Assembly (NCBI GenBank): GCA_021772055.1
Contig: JAETNR010000019.1
Coordinates: 1 to 64,000, forward strand
Direction of reading: 5' to 3'
DNA: 64,000 nt
DNA from: Blautia sp.
GTDB lineage: Bacteria; Bacillota; Clostridia; Lachnospirales; Lachnospiraceae
Position numbers and translations under genes: made by a program. This document shows positions 18,266 to 26,058 of the stretch, piece by piece. Below the pieces are notes generated by a model. It was not told the origin of the DNA. It was given only the letters and a program-made list of their open reading frames with translations, and did no database searches. Numbering within the stretch: the first letter of the stretch is position 1; every line of letters starts with the position of its first letter.

Positions 18266-18716
18266 TCTGATCCATCAAATAGTACATATGTTTGCACGGG
18301 GCCTTTCTTTCCTTGAAGTCCGGGCATGTACAGGATTTTAATGTTGCCCGATATGATCCGCCTTTTCGTCCAGAAAACGTTGCACAACGGCATTTTGCAT
18401 TAATTTTCCGCGGCGTCAGTTCTCCGTTCCTGGCGCGTTCCTGACGCTGTATCTGCGGCCGCGCGTCCTTGTTCACTTCATACCGCTTCAGAAGCTTTTC
18501 TGTTTTTGTCAGTGAATAAACAATTTCAGGGATAATGAAAATCAGCCCGATCGCGGCATACAAGAGAACCATTCCGGCAATTTCAACGGGGCCGTATTCA
18601 GAATACGCCCCGGCCGCCGCCTGGATCGGTATAGTCACCGCAATAAGTAGGAAAAGCAATGTTATGTAAAATCTCTTTGTGCTTGTGAATAAAAACATTT
18701 TAGTCCTTCCTTCCAC
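18240..18716 (-). CDS. Two-helix membrane protein with SWIM zinc finger
   Basis: The protein has 158 residues. Two membrane helices lie near residues 10-35 and 45-70. The cytoplasmic part ends in SCTCPDFKERKAPCKHMYYLM, a SWIM-type CxC...CxH finger, preceded by CRCATFSGRK. SWIM fingers bind nucleic acid or protein. It lies between the repressor and integrase genes in the leftward lysogeny operon. Function not known; a membrane-tethered zinc protein here may be an accessory or superinfection factor, which is inference. Confidence 0.7.
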   Translation of the reverse strand: MEGRTKMFLFTSTKRFYITLLFLLIAVTIPIQAAAGAYSEYGPVEIAGMVLLYAAIGLIFIIPEIVYSLTKTEKLLKRYEVNKDARPQIQRQERARNGELTPRKINAKCRCATFSGRKGGSYRATLKSCTCPDFKERKAPCKHMYYLMDQIERSDSRE

Positions 18717-18719
18717 GCT

Positions 18720-19253
18720 TTAGGCGTTCTTTTTGTCGGCGGTATCGCCGTAAGCTGACGATTCTTCCGCCTGTCTTGCTTCAAGTTCCAGTTCGCGTCG
18801 ATAATCATTCACTTCGGCTTCGATCCGATCAGCAACATTTTCGTTTGCTGAAGCTGACGTTTCTACTTTCCGATATGCTGGCGCGTCTGGATTTACTTCG
18901 TCCAGGGCGGCGGTGATCTCATGGAAGAAATCAAACAGGCCCTTTCGCATTTCCGGACTTAACGAAAGAAACTTTTCGACGATTACATAATCGGAATTAG
19001 AAAGCTGATATTTGTCTGCTAACTGATCCAGAATGTCCGAAGGCTTCGGCTTAAACATTTTTCCGTCACCGGTGCGAAGCCATTCTTCCCGGATATTGAA
19101 TTCCCGACAGATTAAAGAAATAACAGAATCGACGGGTTCGTTTCGCCCGATCTCATAATTTGCTATCGCTCCGCGCTTGATTCCTAATCTATCCGCGAAT
19201 TCTTGTTGTGTCAAATCTAATTCCTTTCTAATCTTTTTGATTCGTTCCTTCAA
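18720..19253 (-). CDS. XRE-family phage repressor
   Basis: Residues 1-70 are a Cro/CI-type helix-turn-helix: LDLTQQEFADRLGIKRGAIANYEIGRNEP. The remaining 107 residues are acidic and helical with no visible LexA-like serine protease site. I place the start at TTG 19253, which follows AAAGGGGGTGA at correct spacing; the in-frame ATG 19289 sits upstream of that site. A consensus leftward promoter lies just upstream. It is likely the lysogeny repressor acting on the operators at 19.28-19.39 kb. Confidence 0.85.
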   Translation of the reverse strand: MKERIKKIRKELDLTQQEFADRLGIKRGAIANYEIGRNEPVDSVISLICREFNIREEWLRTGDGKMFKPKPSDILDQLADKYQLSNSDYVIVEKFLSLSPEMRKGLFDFFHEITAALDEVNPDAPAYRKVETSASANENVADRIEAEVNDYRRELELEARQAEESSAYGDTADKKNA

Positions 19254-19277
19254 CTTGTCACCCCCTTTCACTTGTTG

Positions 19278-19306
19278 ATTATAAAGCAAAACGAATCACA
19301 AGTCAA
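19278..19306 (-). promoter_or_regulatory. Leftward repressor promoter
   Basis: Read leftward: TTGACT (19306-19301), a 17-base spacer, TATAAT (19283-19278). This is a near-perfect sigma-A promoter 25 bases ahead of the TTG start of the repressor. Confidence 0.8.
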
Positions 19307-19308
19307 GC

Positions 19309-19377
19309 AACAAAATCACAAAATGCAACGAAATCACAAAAAAGAAGAAAAACCTATTGACAAATGTGAGATTGTTG
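19309..19377. promoter_or_regulatory. Repressor operator cluster between divergent promoters
   Basis: The divergent gap repeats the motif AATCACAA: at 19293, within AACAAAATCACAAAATGC (from 19309) and at 19332, plus a related inverted GTGAGATTGTTGC in the spacer of the rightward promoter. Such repeats between two back-to-back promoters are the usual CI/Cro operator layout. Confidence 0.6.
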
Positions 19378-19385
19378 CATATAAT
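19357..19385 (+). promoter_or_regulatory. Rightward early promoter
   Basis: TTGACA (19357-19362), exactly 17 bases, TATAAT (19380-19385). This is a perfect consensus promoter feeding the early genes, overlapped by operator-like sequence. Confidence 0.85.
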
Positions 19386-19430
19386 AGCAACAGAAACACA
19401 AATACAGCACAGCAAGAAAGGAGTGGTTAC

Positions 19431-19616
19431 ATGATGAATCTTGCAAAAGAATACACGCCGGATCAGATTTCCGACGCCGAAAAATTGTGTCAGCTTATGC
19501 GGGATATCCCGGACGGCCGCCGTCAGTTATACGCAGTTTCGATGATGGCCTACATGAGCGGGTGCGAAGCCGGGGCCGCCCTGGAACGCAATGCAAGGCA
19601 GAAAAGCCCGGCTTGA
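19431..19616 (+). CDS. First early protein, Cro position, unidentified
   Basis: This 61-residue protein is preceded by AAAGGAGTGG. It has YTPDQISDAEKLCQLMRDIP and then YAVSMMAYMSGCEAGAALER, like small phage early proteins of unknown function. It lacks an obvious helix-turn-helix, so it is not clearly a Cro protein. Confidence 0.65.
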   Translation: MMNLAKEYTPDQISDAEKLCQLMRDIPDGRRQLYAVSMMAYMSGCEAGAALERNARQKSPA

Positions 19617-19645
19617 CTTCCAGGCCGGGAATGAAAGGAACAACT

Positions 19646-19804
19646 ATGATGAATAAAAATGAAATCATGCAGTATGCCGCGGAATGCGGCGGAGAATCAG
19701 CGGCAAATCTTTTATTGCTGATAGGGCCAGACGGTTTTGACGGATCGCTCGATGAATATGAAGAAATGGAAAGAATGTTCCAGAAAGGCGTAATTCATGA
19801 ATAA
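19646..19804 (+). CDS. Small acidic early protein
   Basis: The 52-residue frame from ATG 19646 (after AAAGGAAC) has IMQYAAECGGESAANLLLL and an acidic end. Not recognised. Its stop overlaps the next short frame. Confidence 0.55.
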   Translation: MMNKNEIMQYAAECGGESAANLLLLIGPDGFDGSLDEYEEMERMFQKGVIHE

Positions 19805-19883
19805 AGAAAGAAGAAAGCAGATCAAAGAAGTGATAGCGAAACTGGATGAAATCCAGGGAAATCTTAAAGAAGCGGCAGAATAG
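19797..19883 (+). CDS. Very small basic helical protein
   Basis: A 28-residue frame overlaps the preceding stop and ends TAG 19881-19883. The sequence MNKERRKQIKEVIAKLDEIQ resembles the small helical peptides common in Firmicutes phage early operons. Translation by coupling is plausible. Confidence 0.4.
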   Translation: MNKERRKQIKEVIAKLDEIQGNLKEAAE

Positions 19884-19892
19884 GGGGGTAAT

Positions 19893-20306
19893 ATGTGGGC
19901 TTATAGTTTTGACAATCAGTATTACATGGGAACGATGGAAACGCGCGATCTGGCAATCGAAGCCGCCGCCAAAGAAGCACAGGCAACGCTTGACGCCCGC
20001 CGTCGCAACTGGAACAATCCGGATATTCCCGGCCGCCGCGTGAAGGTGTATGTCGGCGAATGTGAGTTTCACAAGCCTTGTTTTTCTTCTTGTTGCGATA
20101 TCATCGAACGCTTGGAAGAACAGGTCGCTGACAGCGAATTCGGCGAATATGTAGACGGTTGGCTTGACGGCGTAACGTCTGAACAGGTTCAGGAGTTGGA
20201 AAACGCCGTTGACGCCGCCGTCAATGAATGGCTGAAAAAGAATAATCTTGAACCGTCGTTCTTTTTGGTTCGCGCATACGATGAAGTGGAAGTTGTGACG
20301 AAGTGA
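19893..20306 (+). CDS. Hypothetical early protein
   Basis: This 137-residue protein has a GGGGG site just before ATG 19893. It starts MWAYSFDNQYYMGTMETRD and later has an acidic helix SEQVQELENAVDAAVNEWLKK. I do not recognise it, though similar proteins are frequent in Clostridia prophages. Confidence 0.7.
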   Translation: MWAYSFDNQYYMGTMETRDLAIEAAAKEAQATLDARRRNWNNPDIPGRRVKVYVGECEFHKPCFSSCCDIIERLEEQVADSEFGEYVDGWLDGVTSEQVQELENAVDAAVNEWLKKNNLEPSFFLVRAYDEVEVVTK

Positions 20307-20363
20307 CGCCGGAGCCTGACTGCAATCGGGTGGTGTGATATTTAAAAATGAGCAAAGGTGGAA

Positions 20364-21275
20364 ATGATGTACTCATTTACAATTTATGATTCAACAATCA
20401 GTTTACACAAAAACAGGGGGATTCAAAGAAACGACGGAAAATGCAATCATTACGGAATTCTTTACCGCGTTTTAAACATGCTGAAAGATTGCGGATTCGT
20501 GGTTACAAACGACGACAAGGTTGACAAAATAATCCGAAAAGATTACTTCTATGGACGCCGTGACGAACTTGAATTTTCTGCAAGCAGATATCCGGCCGGT
20601 TTTGAAATTACGTTTTTTCAAAACGTCATTTACAAAAATCCGAACGGTGGCCGCTATGACTTCGACAAATTAAACGGAATGCCTTATCTGACACGCATGA
20701 AATGCACGTTGTATTTGCGAAAAATAAGCCGCTTTTTTATTTCTGAAATTGGAATTAAAAATTGCACCGAACAAAGTTATAAATTCGCGGAAGACAAGAT
20801 CAAATACAGATACGTCCGTTCCGTCCATGCCGAACAACAAAGCATGAATTTTAATCTTTCAGACCTTGACGGGCAAACGGTAGAAGGCCGGAACGGGCTT
20901 GATCGGAACGGAAAGACAATCAGGAATGGCGACGTAAAGTATTTTCGCGATTACGACGGATATATCCGCCGCGGGCGTGTTTATCACAACCTGAACAATA
21001 TGTGGTATGTAATACAGGACAAATTCACAGTTAGAAATATAGCCAGTTTTGAACTGTTTGATTTCACAAATGATATTTGCCTGAAACGTCAGAAGAAGCC
21101 GAACATTCCGAAAGAATATGCAGACAGAAGGAAAGCTATCTCCGAAACGTCAACAAAAGAGTTAATCCGTGAGTTATGCCGGAGAAACAGTCTGACGGAT
21201 TGTAAAAATCATCCAGATTTTGTTGCAAGCCGGAATAAGGCGGCTGAAAGATTGTTTGCTTTAAACAGGAGGTGA
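20364..21275 (+). CDS. Hypothetical early protein with C-terminal basic region
   Basis: A protein of about 303 residues, start at ATG 20364 or 20367 after AAAGGTGG. The N-terminal 150 residues are beta-rich with GFEITFFQNVIYKNPNGGRYDF. The centre has GRNGLDRNGKTIRNGDVKYF and YIRRGRVYHNLNNMWYV, the pattern of a small nucleic-acid-binding barrel. The end is basic and helical. No family recognised. Confidence 0.65.
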   Translation: MMYSFTIYDSTISLHKNRGIQRNDGKCNHYGILYRVLNMLKDCGFVVTNDDKVDKIIRKDYFYGRRDELEFSASRYPAGFEITFFQNVIYKNPNGGRYDFDKLNGMPYLTRMKCTLYLRKISRFFISEIGIKNCTEQSYKFAEDKIKYRYVRSVHAEQQSMNFNLSDLDGQTVEGRNGLDRNGKTIRNGDVKYFRDYDGYIRRGRVYHNLNNMWYVIQDKFTVRNIASFELFDFTNDICLKRQKKPNIPKEYADRRKAISETSTKELIRELCRRNSLTDCKNHPDFVASRNKAAERLFALNRR

Positions 21276-21279
21276 TTTC

Positions 21280-21435
21280 ATTCAGTGCGTATTGTGTGAG
21301 TGGATGAAAGACATTGAAGACAGCCGGGGACAGACAGTTTATTTATGTGTGAACGCCGAAAGCCCTTGTTATCTGGAAGAAACCGGAATTTGCGGTTTCT
21401 GCAATATTGAGAAAGAAGGTGAAGAAAATGAGTGA
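21280..21435 (+). CDS. Small cysteine-rich protein with probable ATT start
   Basis: The 51-residue frame has two CxxC pairs (CVLC near the start and CGFC near the end), suggesting a zinc knuckle. AGGAGGTGA (21268-21276) is correctly spaced only to an ATT codon at 21280; the first ATG (21298) would lose the first CxxC and has no ribosome site. The stop overlaps the next gene. Short zinc-ribbon proteins of this type are common in phage early operons. Confidence 0.5.
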   Translation: MQCVLCEWMKDIEDSRGQTVYLCVNAESPCYLEETGICGFCNIEKEGEENE

Positions 21436-21679
21436 AAACGGCAAAGGAACGCCAGCAAATGAGCCTGAAGTGAAGAATTTTGTTGTGAACTATACAGACG
21501 GATCACAGCGGATCATTGAAAAAGGATTTTTCTGTGAGATCACCAAAGGCCCGGAAACGGCTAATTTAACTTTTATCATGGCCGATTGCGCCGGAAGCGA
21601 CATTGAAATGATCGTCAAAGGGTGTATCGAATTAGGCTTCAAATTAGGCATTCTTCCGGGGAATACAGAAAATGAATAA
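21428..21679 (+). CDS. Hypothetical early protein
   Basis: This 83-residue acidic protein has ATG 21428 after GAAGGTGA. The sequence FVVNYTDGSQRIIEKGFFCEI and ATLTFIMA-like strands suggest a small beta-rich fold. The end overlaps the start of the HNH gene. Not recognised. Confidence 0.6.
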   Translation: MSENGKGTPANEPEVKNFVVNYTDGSQRIIEKGFFCEITKGPETANLTFIMADCAGSDIEMIVKGCIELGFKLGILPGNTENE

Positions 21680-22235
21680 GTTTCAGGAATGGAAAACCGT
21701 TCCGGGCTTCGGCGGTGCTTATCAGGCGTCATTCTTCGGCCAGGTTCGCCGGGTGTACAAGAACGGCAAAATACGCGTTCTGACACCGTATGAAAAGAAA
21801 GGGGATCGCCGCGGATCGCGCAAACTGTACGTGAAAATGAAGTCACAGGAAGTAATTCTTGCACACATTATCGCCCTGACCTTTATCGGAAAACGGCCAC
21901 CTGACTGCGTTGTGTACCATAAAAACGGCGATTTCCGCGACAATATGGTAAATAACCTGGCTTACATGGAGAAGTACGAAATAGGGCGGCTGACGGGCGC
22001 ACGATCAGGCAAACGGGCGGTTGTAAAGATAAACAGTAACGGCGAAATTATTGACGTGTATTATTCTGCCAGGGAAGCCGGGCGACGAAATTACATGTCT
22101 TATCAAACAATTATCGACCGTTGCAACGGCCGCGTGAAAAAAGGCCCGGCCCCGGATGGCTACGAATACGCCTGGGAAGACCGGCCCGCTTCGATCCGAA
22201 AAGCGGTTCAGAGAATGAAAGAAAGAGAGGGCTAA
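21672..22235 (+). CDS. HNH homing-type endonuclease with NUMOD motifs
   Basis: The protein has 187 residues. The NUMOD4-like start is FQEWKTVPGFGGAYQASFFGQVRR. The HNH core is VVYHKNGDFRDNMVNNLAYM, with the histidine and the two asparagines expected. The C-terminal part (REAGRRNYMSYQTIIDRCNG) resembles the NUMOD1/IENR1 DNA-binding helix. It is likely a free-standing homing or nicking nuclease in the early operon; it overlaps the gene before it by eight bases. Confidence 0.8.
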   Translation: MNKFQEWKTVPGFGGAYQASFFGQVRRVYKNGKIRVLTPYEKKGDRRGSRKLYVKMKSQEVILAHIIALTFIGKRPPDCVVYHKNGDFRDNMVNNLAYMEKYEIGRLTGARSGKRAVVKINSNGEIIDVYYSAREAGRRNYMSYQTIIDRCNGRVKKGPAPDGYEYAWEDRPASIRKAVQRMKEREG

Positions 22236-22238
22236 ACA

Positions 22239-23329
22239 ATGGCTGAAAATGTGTTAGAGCGCATGGAACGCATTGACGGAAAAACCAAAATTGCGACTTT
22301 CATGGTTAAAGAAAAACAGCCGTATGATTTCAAGGTAAAATATGCCAGAATTCGCGCAGAGGAATTCGTCAACGAATGCGACAAACGGGGGCTGAATTAT
22401 CATGTTTCCGTTGGCGGTTTGGATTCCATAACCTTATTTCTATTCCTGAAATCAATCGGCATAGACGCGCCAGGAATAAGCGTTTCATATCTCGAAGATT
22501 TAAGCATTCAGAAGATTCATAAAATGCTTGGAATTGAACGCTTAAAATCTTCTGTAAGAAACGTTGATGAAAACGGTCGCGAACACAGGTGGAGCAAGCC
22601 GGAAATTATTCAAGAATTCGGCTTCCCGGTTTTGTCGAAGGAAACGGCGGCAAAGATAGAATCGCTTGCGAATCCAACAGACAGAAACAAAACGGTGCGA
22701 CATGCTATTGTTACCGGAGAAACCGGCGCATATGGCGGCTTTCAAAAGAATAGCAGAATGAAAATGTCGCAGAAGTGGCTTGAAAAATTTGCCGGTTACG
22801 CAAACGAAGAAGAAGGAACTGATTATCAAATCGCACCGTTCAAAGTATCGGCTAAATGTTGTTATTACCTGAAAGAAAAGCCGTGCGACGATTGGGCTAA
22901 AGAACACAATAGCGTTCCATTCTTGGGCCTTATGGCTTCCGAGGGGGGGGGCGCAGAGCTAAAAGCCTTAGAATAAACGGATGTAATTATTTTGGAAAAT
23001 CAACTATAAGATCAGCGCCGTTTGCGATCTTTAGCCGACAAGATTTATTACAACTTGCCCTTGATCTGGACGTGCCGGTTCCGGATATATACGGAACAAT
23101 AGAGAGAAAAGAAGATGGAACGCTTTATACTACAAGGGCACAAAGAACGGGATGTTCTATGTGTGGATTCGGAATCCACCTTGAAAAACGTCCACATAGA
23201 TTTGACTTACTTAAAGAACGCAATATAAAAGAATGGAATTATTGGATGTACGAATGTTGTACAGACATAGACACCGGCGAAAAATACGGGTGGGCGCGCG
23301 TTCTGGATTATATTGGCGTTGATTACTAA
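22239..23329 (+). pseudogene. Phage PAPS-reductase-like protein, frameshifted at a G9 tract
   Basis: The first frame (22239-22976) is a PP-loop/PAPS-reductase-family protein: YHVSVGGLDSITLFLFLKS and later KCCYYLKEKPCDDWA. It meets a run of nine G at 22943-22951 and stops 8 codons later. In the frame two bases on, the homology continues seamlessly: RRAKSLRINGCNYF, RSAPFAIFSRQDLLQLALDLDVPVP and the final cysteine pair CSMCGFG, ending at 23329. Seven or ten G would restore one protein of about 363 residues. It could be a real mutation, a switchable tract or a sequencing error. Family members activate sulfate or modify nucleic acids; the phage role is unknown. Confidence 0.8.
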
Positions 23330-23372
23330 ACATTTTTATAACAGCAAAAAAAGAAAGAGAGGACAAAAAGAA

Positions 23373-24332
23373 ATGAATAACATTTTGAAGCGCACAGTTG
23401 CAATTATTGACGATCAGGGGATTCCTTCGTTCATGGTGAAGTTTGAGAATACCGCAAAGACCGCTGAAGAAGCTAATCGGGTTTTCTTTGTTCGGGGCCA
23501 GGAATACGACGCTTTCTATATGTCGGCATTCCCGAACGTGGTAATTAACGGACGCGCCTATTCATTGCCGCTTATGACGCCGACGACGCGCCTGACGCTT
23601 GACGAAATGATCGCGGCGTGTCGCAAGAAGGGCAAGGGCTGGCATGTGGCAACGGCCGCGGAATGGTTCCATATGGTCGAAGAAAGCCGCCAGACCGGAA
23701 CAATGCCGCACGGCAACACGAACAACGGAAAATTCTACTATGACGCGAATGAACGCGGTATTCCTGGCAATATTTACGGAACAACGCTGACCGGATCAGG
23801 CCCGGCAACCTGGCGGCATGACGGCACGTTTGACGGCGTTTCAGATACGAACGGCGACGTCTGGAAGCGGCTGACCGGAATCAGGCTGAAAAATGGTATT
23901 TTCCAGTACATACCAGATAACGACGCCGCACATCCGGAAGCCGATCTTTCCGAAGATAGCGCGGAATATAAAGACGTACAGGTCAGCGGAAAGCCTGTCA
24001 GAATCGGCATGATGGACGGGGAAGTTTGTATTACGACTGACGAAGATATTGACGGATGGGCGGTCAGTTGCCGCAAAGAGGTTATCAACCTTCTTCCGGA
24101 AACACCTGAAATTCTTCGCCGCCTGGGAATCGTGACGCCGGATCAGGAAGAATCGAACGAATGGTTAGCCGCCGACGCTGATCTTGACGAAGCAACGCCG
24201 TTTGTGCGCGCGCGCTGGAACCACACTTCCCACGCCGGTTCGTCCGCTCTGTCCTTGCACAACCCGCGGTCGCGCGTGCACACGTCCCTCGGCTTCTTCT
24301 CCGCTTTTCTGGGGGAACCTGTAATCCGGTAA
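23373..24332 (+). CDS. Second DGR variable protein, early region (C-type-lectin/FGE fold)
   Basis: The protein has 319 residues from ATG 23373 after AGAGAGGAC. The body shares family features with the tail-region variable protein: GKGWHVATAAEW, HGNTNNGKFYY and GSGPATWRHDGTFDG, the formylglycine-generating-enzyme/C-type lectin pattern of DGR targets. The last 40 residues are encoded by a variable repeat matching the template at 59.5 kb, with RWNHTSHAGSSALSLHNPRS followed by LGFFSAF. It lies 44 bases past the PAPS-reductase gene, amid early genes, far from tail genes. The ligand is unknown. Confidence 0.9.
   Translation: MNNILKRTVAIIDDQGIPSFMVKFENTAKTAEEANRVFFVRGQEYDAFYMSAFPNVVINGRAYSLPLMTPTTRLTLDEMIAACRKKGKGWHVATAAEWFHMVEESRQTGTMPHGNTNNGKFYYDANERGIPGNIYGTTLTGSGPATWRHDGTFDGVSDTNGDVWKRLTGIRLKNGIFQYIPDNDAAHPEADLSEDSAEYKDVQVSGKPVRIGMMDGEVCITTDEDIDGWAVSCRKEVINLLPETPEILRRLGIVTPDQEESNEWLAADADLDEATPFVRARWNHTSHAGSSALSLHNPRSRVHTSLGFFSAFLGEPVIR
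24197..24306 (+). repeat. DGR variable repeat 2 (remote)
   Basis: This 110-base stretch aligns without gaps to the template repeat 59502-59611. I count 14 differences: 13 at positions where the template has A and one G-to-C near the left edge. It forms the 3' end of the variable protein gene. Confidence 0.93.
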
Positions 24333-24344
24333 CTGTAATCTGAT

Positions 24345-24364
24345 TGCGCCGCGATCGCGGCGCA
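24345..24364. repeat. DGR target hairpin beside variable repeat 2
   Basis: TGCGCCGC (24345-24352), loop GATC, GCGGCGCA (24357-24364): a perfect 20-base palindrome 38 bases after the variable repeat. It is preceded by ACTGTAATCTGAT, also found before the hairpin of variable repeat 1. In the Bordetella phage DGR, such hairpins downstream of the variable repeat are needed for efficient retrohoming. Confidence 0.75.
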
Positions 24365-24380
24365 TATAAGGGGGAAGAAC

Positions 24381-24662
24381 ATGTTTGAAGGTTATGTAAT
24401 AGCCGCGGTTCGCGCGCAAATCGAACAGGACAATGCAAACGCGGTTTTGATTTCCCTGGCCGGGAAAGAGGTCGGGGAACGCCTGATCCGGATTATTGAA
24501 GGGCAACATGCAGAAAAACAACTTGCCTTCACAGAAACGACGATCGAAGCGATAAAGGCCGGTTACGATTATTCCCAGTGCAAAACAATCGACGCTATGG
24601 CGGAAGTGTACGCGCGCTATCTTATGGAAAAAGCGTTCGGGAAAAATCCGCTGAATTATTAA
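24381..24662 (+). CDS. Hypothetical early protein
   Basis: This 93-residue helical protein, ATG 24381 after GGGGGAAG, has IAAVRAQIEQDNANAVLISL and a C-terminal AEVYARYLMEKAFGKN. It follows the DGR hairpin at once. Not recognised. Confidence 0.65.
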   Translation: MFEGYVIAAVRAQIEQDNANAVLISLAGKEVGERLIRIIEGQHAEKQLAFTETTIEAIKAGYDYSQCKTIDAMAEVYARYLMEKAFGKNPLNY

Positions 24663-24682
24663 AAGAATGGGGGCAAACGAAA

Positions 24683-25195
24683 ATGTTAAAACCAACAAAT
24701 AGACGAAGCTACAAAGAAGTGTGTTCCCTTTACGAAGCCCGCGGCCTGACAGATTATCGACTTCGGACGGCGGAAGATGTAAAGGCGATACATAATTTTG
24801 ATTTAACAGATACAGAGGGCTATTCTGATCTTTCGGCTGAAAATAAGGAATTGTTCATTAAATTCATGATTTCCTTCATGAACGGCCAGGGAATGAACCT
24901 GAAAATCACAGTTTTCCCGCGTTCCGTTCATTTCGTCCGCAAGACAATATTCTTGAAGGAATGTCCGCCTGATCCGGAAGACGGGAAAATTTACAAGGAA
25001 GAAATCGGTATGAAGTTTATGATTCTGAAGGCAAACGGCAGAACGAAGGTATTATCACGCGCCGGTTATTTTGACAAAGACAAGACACAGGCAGACGTCA
25101 CACATACACGCGACGAAGAATTCCTTCGGGTTGATCTGTTTATGGGCGGTAGTAAAACATGGTTTCATGTTTTGGCCCCGGATCGGTATTTCTAG
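24683..25195 (+). CDS. Hypothetical early protein
   Basis: This 170-residue protein starts at ATG 24683 after GGGGGC. The first 60 residues are helical (RRSYKEVCSLYEARGLTDYR), the rest mixed alpha/beta with FMNGQGMNLKITVFPRSVHF. No family recognised. Confidence 0.65.
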   Translation: MLKPTNRRSYKEVCSLYEARGLTDYRLRTAEDVKAIHNFDLTDTEGYSDLSAENKELFIKFMISFMNGQGMNLKITVFPRSVHFVRKTIFLKECPPDPEDGKIYKEEIGMKFMILKANGRTKVLSRAGYFDKDKTQADVTHTRDEEFLRVDLFMGGSKTWFHVLAPDRYF

Positions 25196-25207
25196 GGGGG
25201 TGTGAAA

Positions 25208-25378
25208 ATGAAAAAAATAAGAAATCCTGACATTAACGCATTGAAAGAATCACTGAAAGCATACGGGATTCAGACGGCGGATCAGCTTGATAAAGCGTTG
25301 TATGAATCCCTGGATAAACTGGAAGTCGGCATTATGACGGAACGCCTGTCAATACCGGCCCCGGAAAAGACAGCATAA
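25208..25378 (+). CDS. Small helical protein
   Basis: The 56-residue frame has a GGGGGTG site before ATG 25208. It contains NALKESLKAYGIQTADQLDKAL, resembling small phage proteins of the DUF6774 type, but I am not sure. The stop is TAA 25376-25378. Confidence 0.55.
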   Translation: MKKIRNPDINALKESLKAYGIQTADQLDKALYESLDKLEVGIMTERLSIPAPEKTA

Positions 25379-25380
25379 AA

Positions 25381-25479
25381 GGGATAGCGCACGATCGGGA
25401 AATCAGCCGCTATCCCCTGGATGGCTCCGCGATAATAGCAAAGCCTTTAATAATTTTAGACAAAATCATTGATTTTGTC
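25381..25479. promoter_or_regulatory. Hairpin and operator-like palindrome before the partition module
   Basis: GGGATAGCG (25381-25389) pairs with CGCTATCCC (25408-25416). Further on, GACAAAATCA (25459-25468) and TGATTTTGTC (25470-25479) form a perfect palindrome around one base. The same TGATTTTGTC half-site recurs at 34648-34657, and a 9-of-10 match (AACAAAATCA) lies in the repressor operators at 19309. This suggests control by the same repressor. Confidence 0.5.
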
Positions 25480-25491
25480 AATAGGGGGCTT

Positions 25492-25734
25492 ATGCGCGAA
25501 TTTAAAGAGCAACGCAAGACGTATAGTGACGGTATCACATATATTATTGATCCGTTTTGGCTAGGCAAATGTCGGAAATGCGGTCATGAATACCTGTCAT
25601 GTATATGCACTGGAACATGTCCGAAGTGTGGAAACGATAATATTGAATACACACTCGGCGGAAGGAGCCTTGAAGAAATTATCGCGGAAAGAAGACCTGA
25701 TTTAATCAGAGATAATCAGAGTAAATCCGAATAA
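25492..25734 (+). CDS. Zinc-ribbon protein
   Basis: This 80-residue protein has paired knuckles CRKCGHEY, then CICTGTCPKCGNDN, typical of a zinc ribbon. GGGGGC precedes ATG 25492. Its last codons run into the iteron array. Function unknown. Confidence 0.65.
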   Translation: MREFKEQRKTYSDGITYIIDPFWLGKCRKCGHEYLSCICTGTCPKCGNDNIEYTLGGRSLEEIIAERRPDLIRDNQSKSE

Positions 25735-25780
25735 ATCAGAGTTAATCAGAGTTAATCAGAATATATCAGAGTAAATCAGA
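25701..25780 (+). repeat. Eight 10-bp iterons, candidate tubC centromere
   Basis: Eight consecutive 10-bp units with consensus GTTAATCAGA fill 25701-25780 in perfect register, for example 25741-25750 and 25751-25760. A 10-bp period puts every unit on one face of the helix. The array precedes a winged-helix gene and a TubZ-like gene, the order of tubC-tubR-tubZ in type III partition systems. The centromere role is inferred. Confidence 0.75.
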
Positions 25781-25800
25781 GAAGAAGAAAGGGTGATACA

Positions 25801-26058
25801 GTGAATAGGCTCGGCTTCATAGTTCTTTCGATTCTTCGCCAGAACGGGGCGAACAACCGTCTATCAGCTATGGCGGTTAGCGAAATAGTGGATGAAGAAG
25901 AATTTGTATATAAAGACAACACAATTTATAAAAAAATCAAAGAATTTGAAACGGCTGGGCTTGTGGCGCAAGGATTGAAGGAAGGCCGCGCGGCGACGTT
26001 CTACATCACAGAAAAAGGCGTTCAAATTCTGGAAGGGGAAAAGAATGCTGAAACATAA
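25801..26058 (+). CDS. Winged-helix DNA-binding protein, TubR candidate
   Basis: This 85-residue protein starts with GTG/ATG-type initiation at 25801 after AAAGGGTG. The whole is one winged helix: LGFIVLSILRQNGANNRLSAM, KKIKEFETAGLVAQGL, then ATFYITEKGVQIL (wing). The size fits TubR, which binds iterons and links them to TubZ filaments. The position between the iteron array and a TubZ-like gene supports this. A PadR/MarR-like regulator is the alternative. Confidence 0.6.
   Translation: MNRLGFIVLSILRQNGANNRLSAMAVSEIVDEEEFVYKDNTIYKKIKEFETAGLVAQGLKEGRAATFYITEKGVQILEGEKNAET

Noticed and set aside
22239-23329. DNA phosphorothioation (Dnd/Ssp) system
   Set aside because: Only one PAPS-reductase-like gene; no DndB/D/E or SspB/D partners in the window.
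23572-24698. Long minus-strand frames opposite the remote variable protein
   Set aside because: Arginine/serine-rich shadow frames of a GC-rich coding strand, no ribosome sites.
25701-25780. Possible CRISPR array
   Set aside because: Units are 10 bp, head to tail, without spacers; they are iterons.
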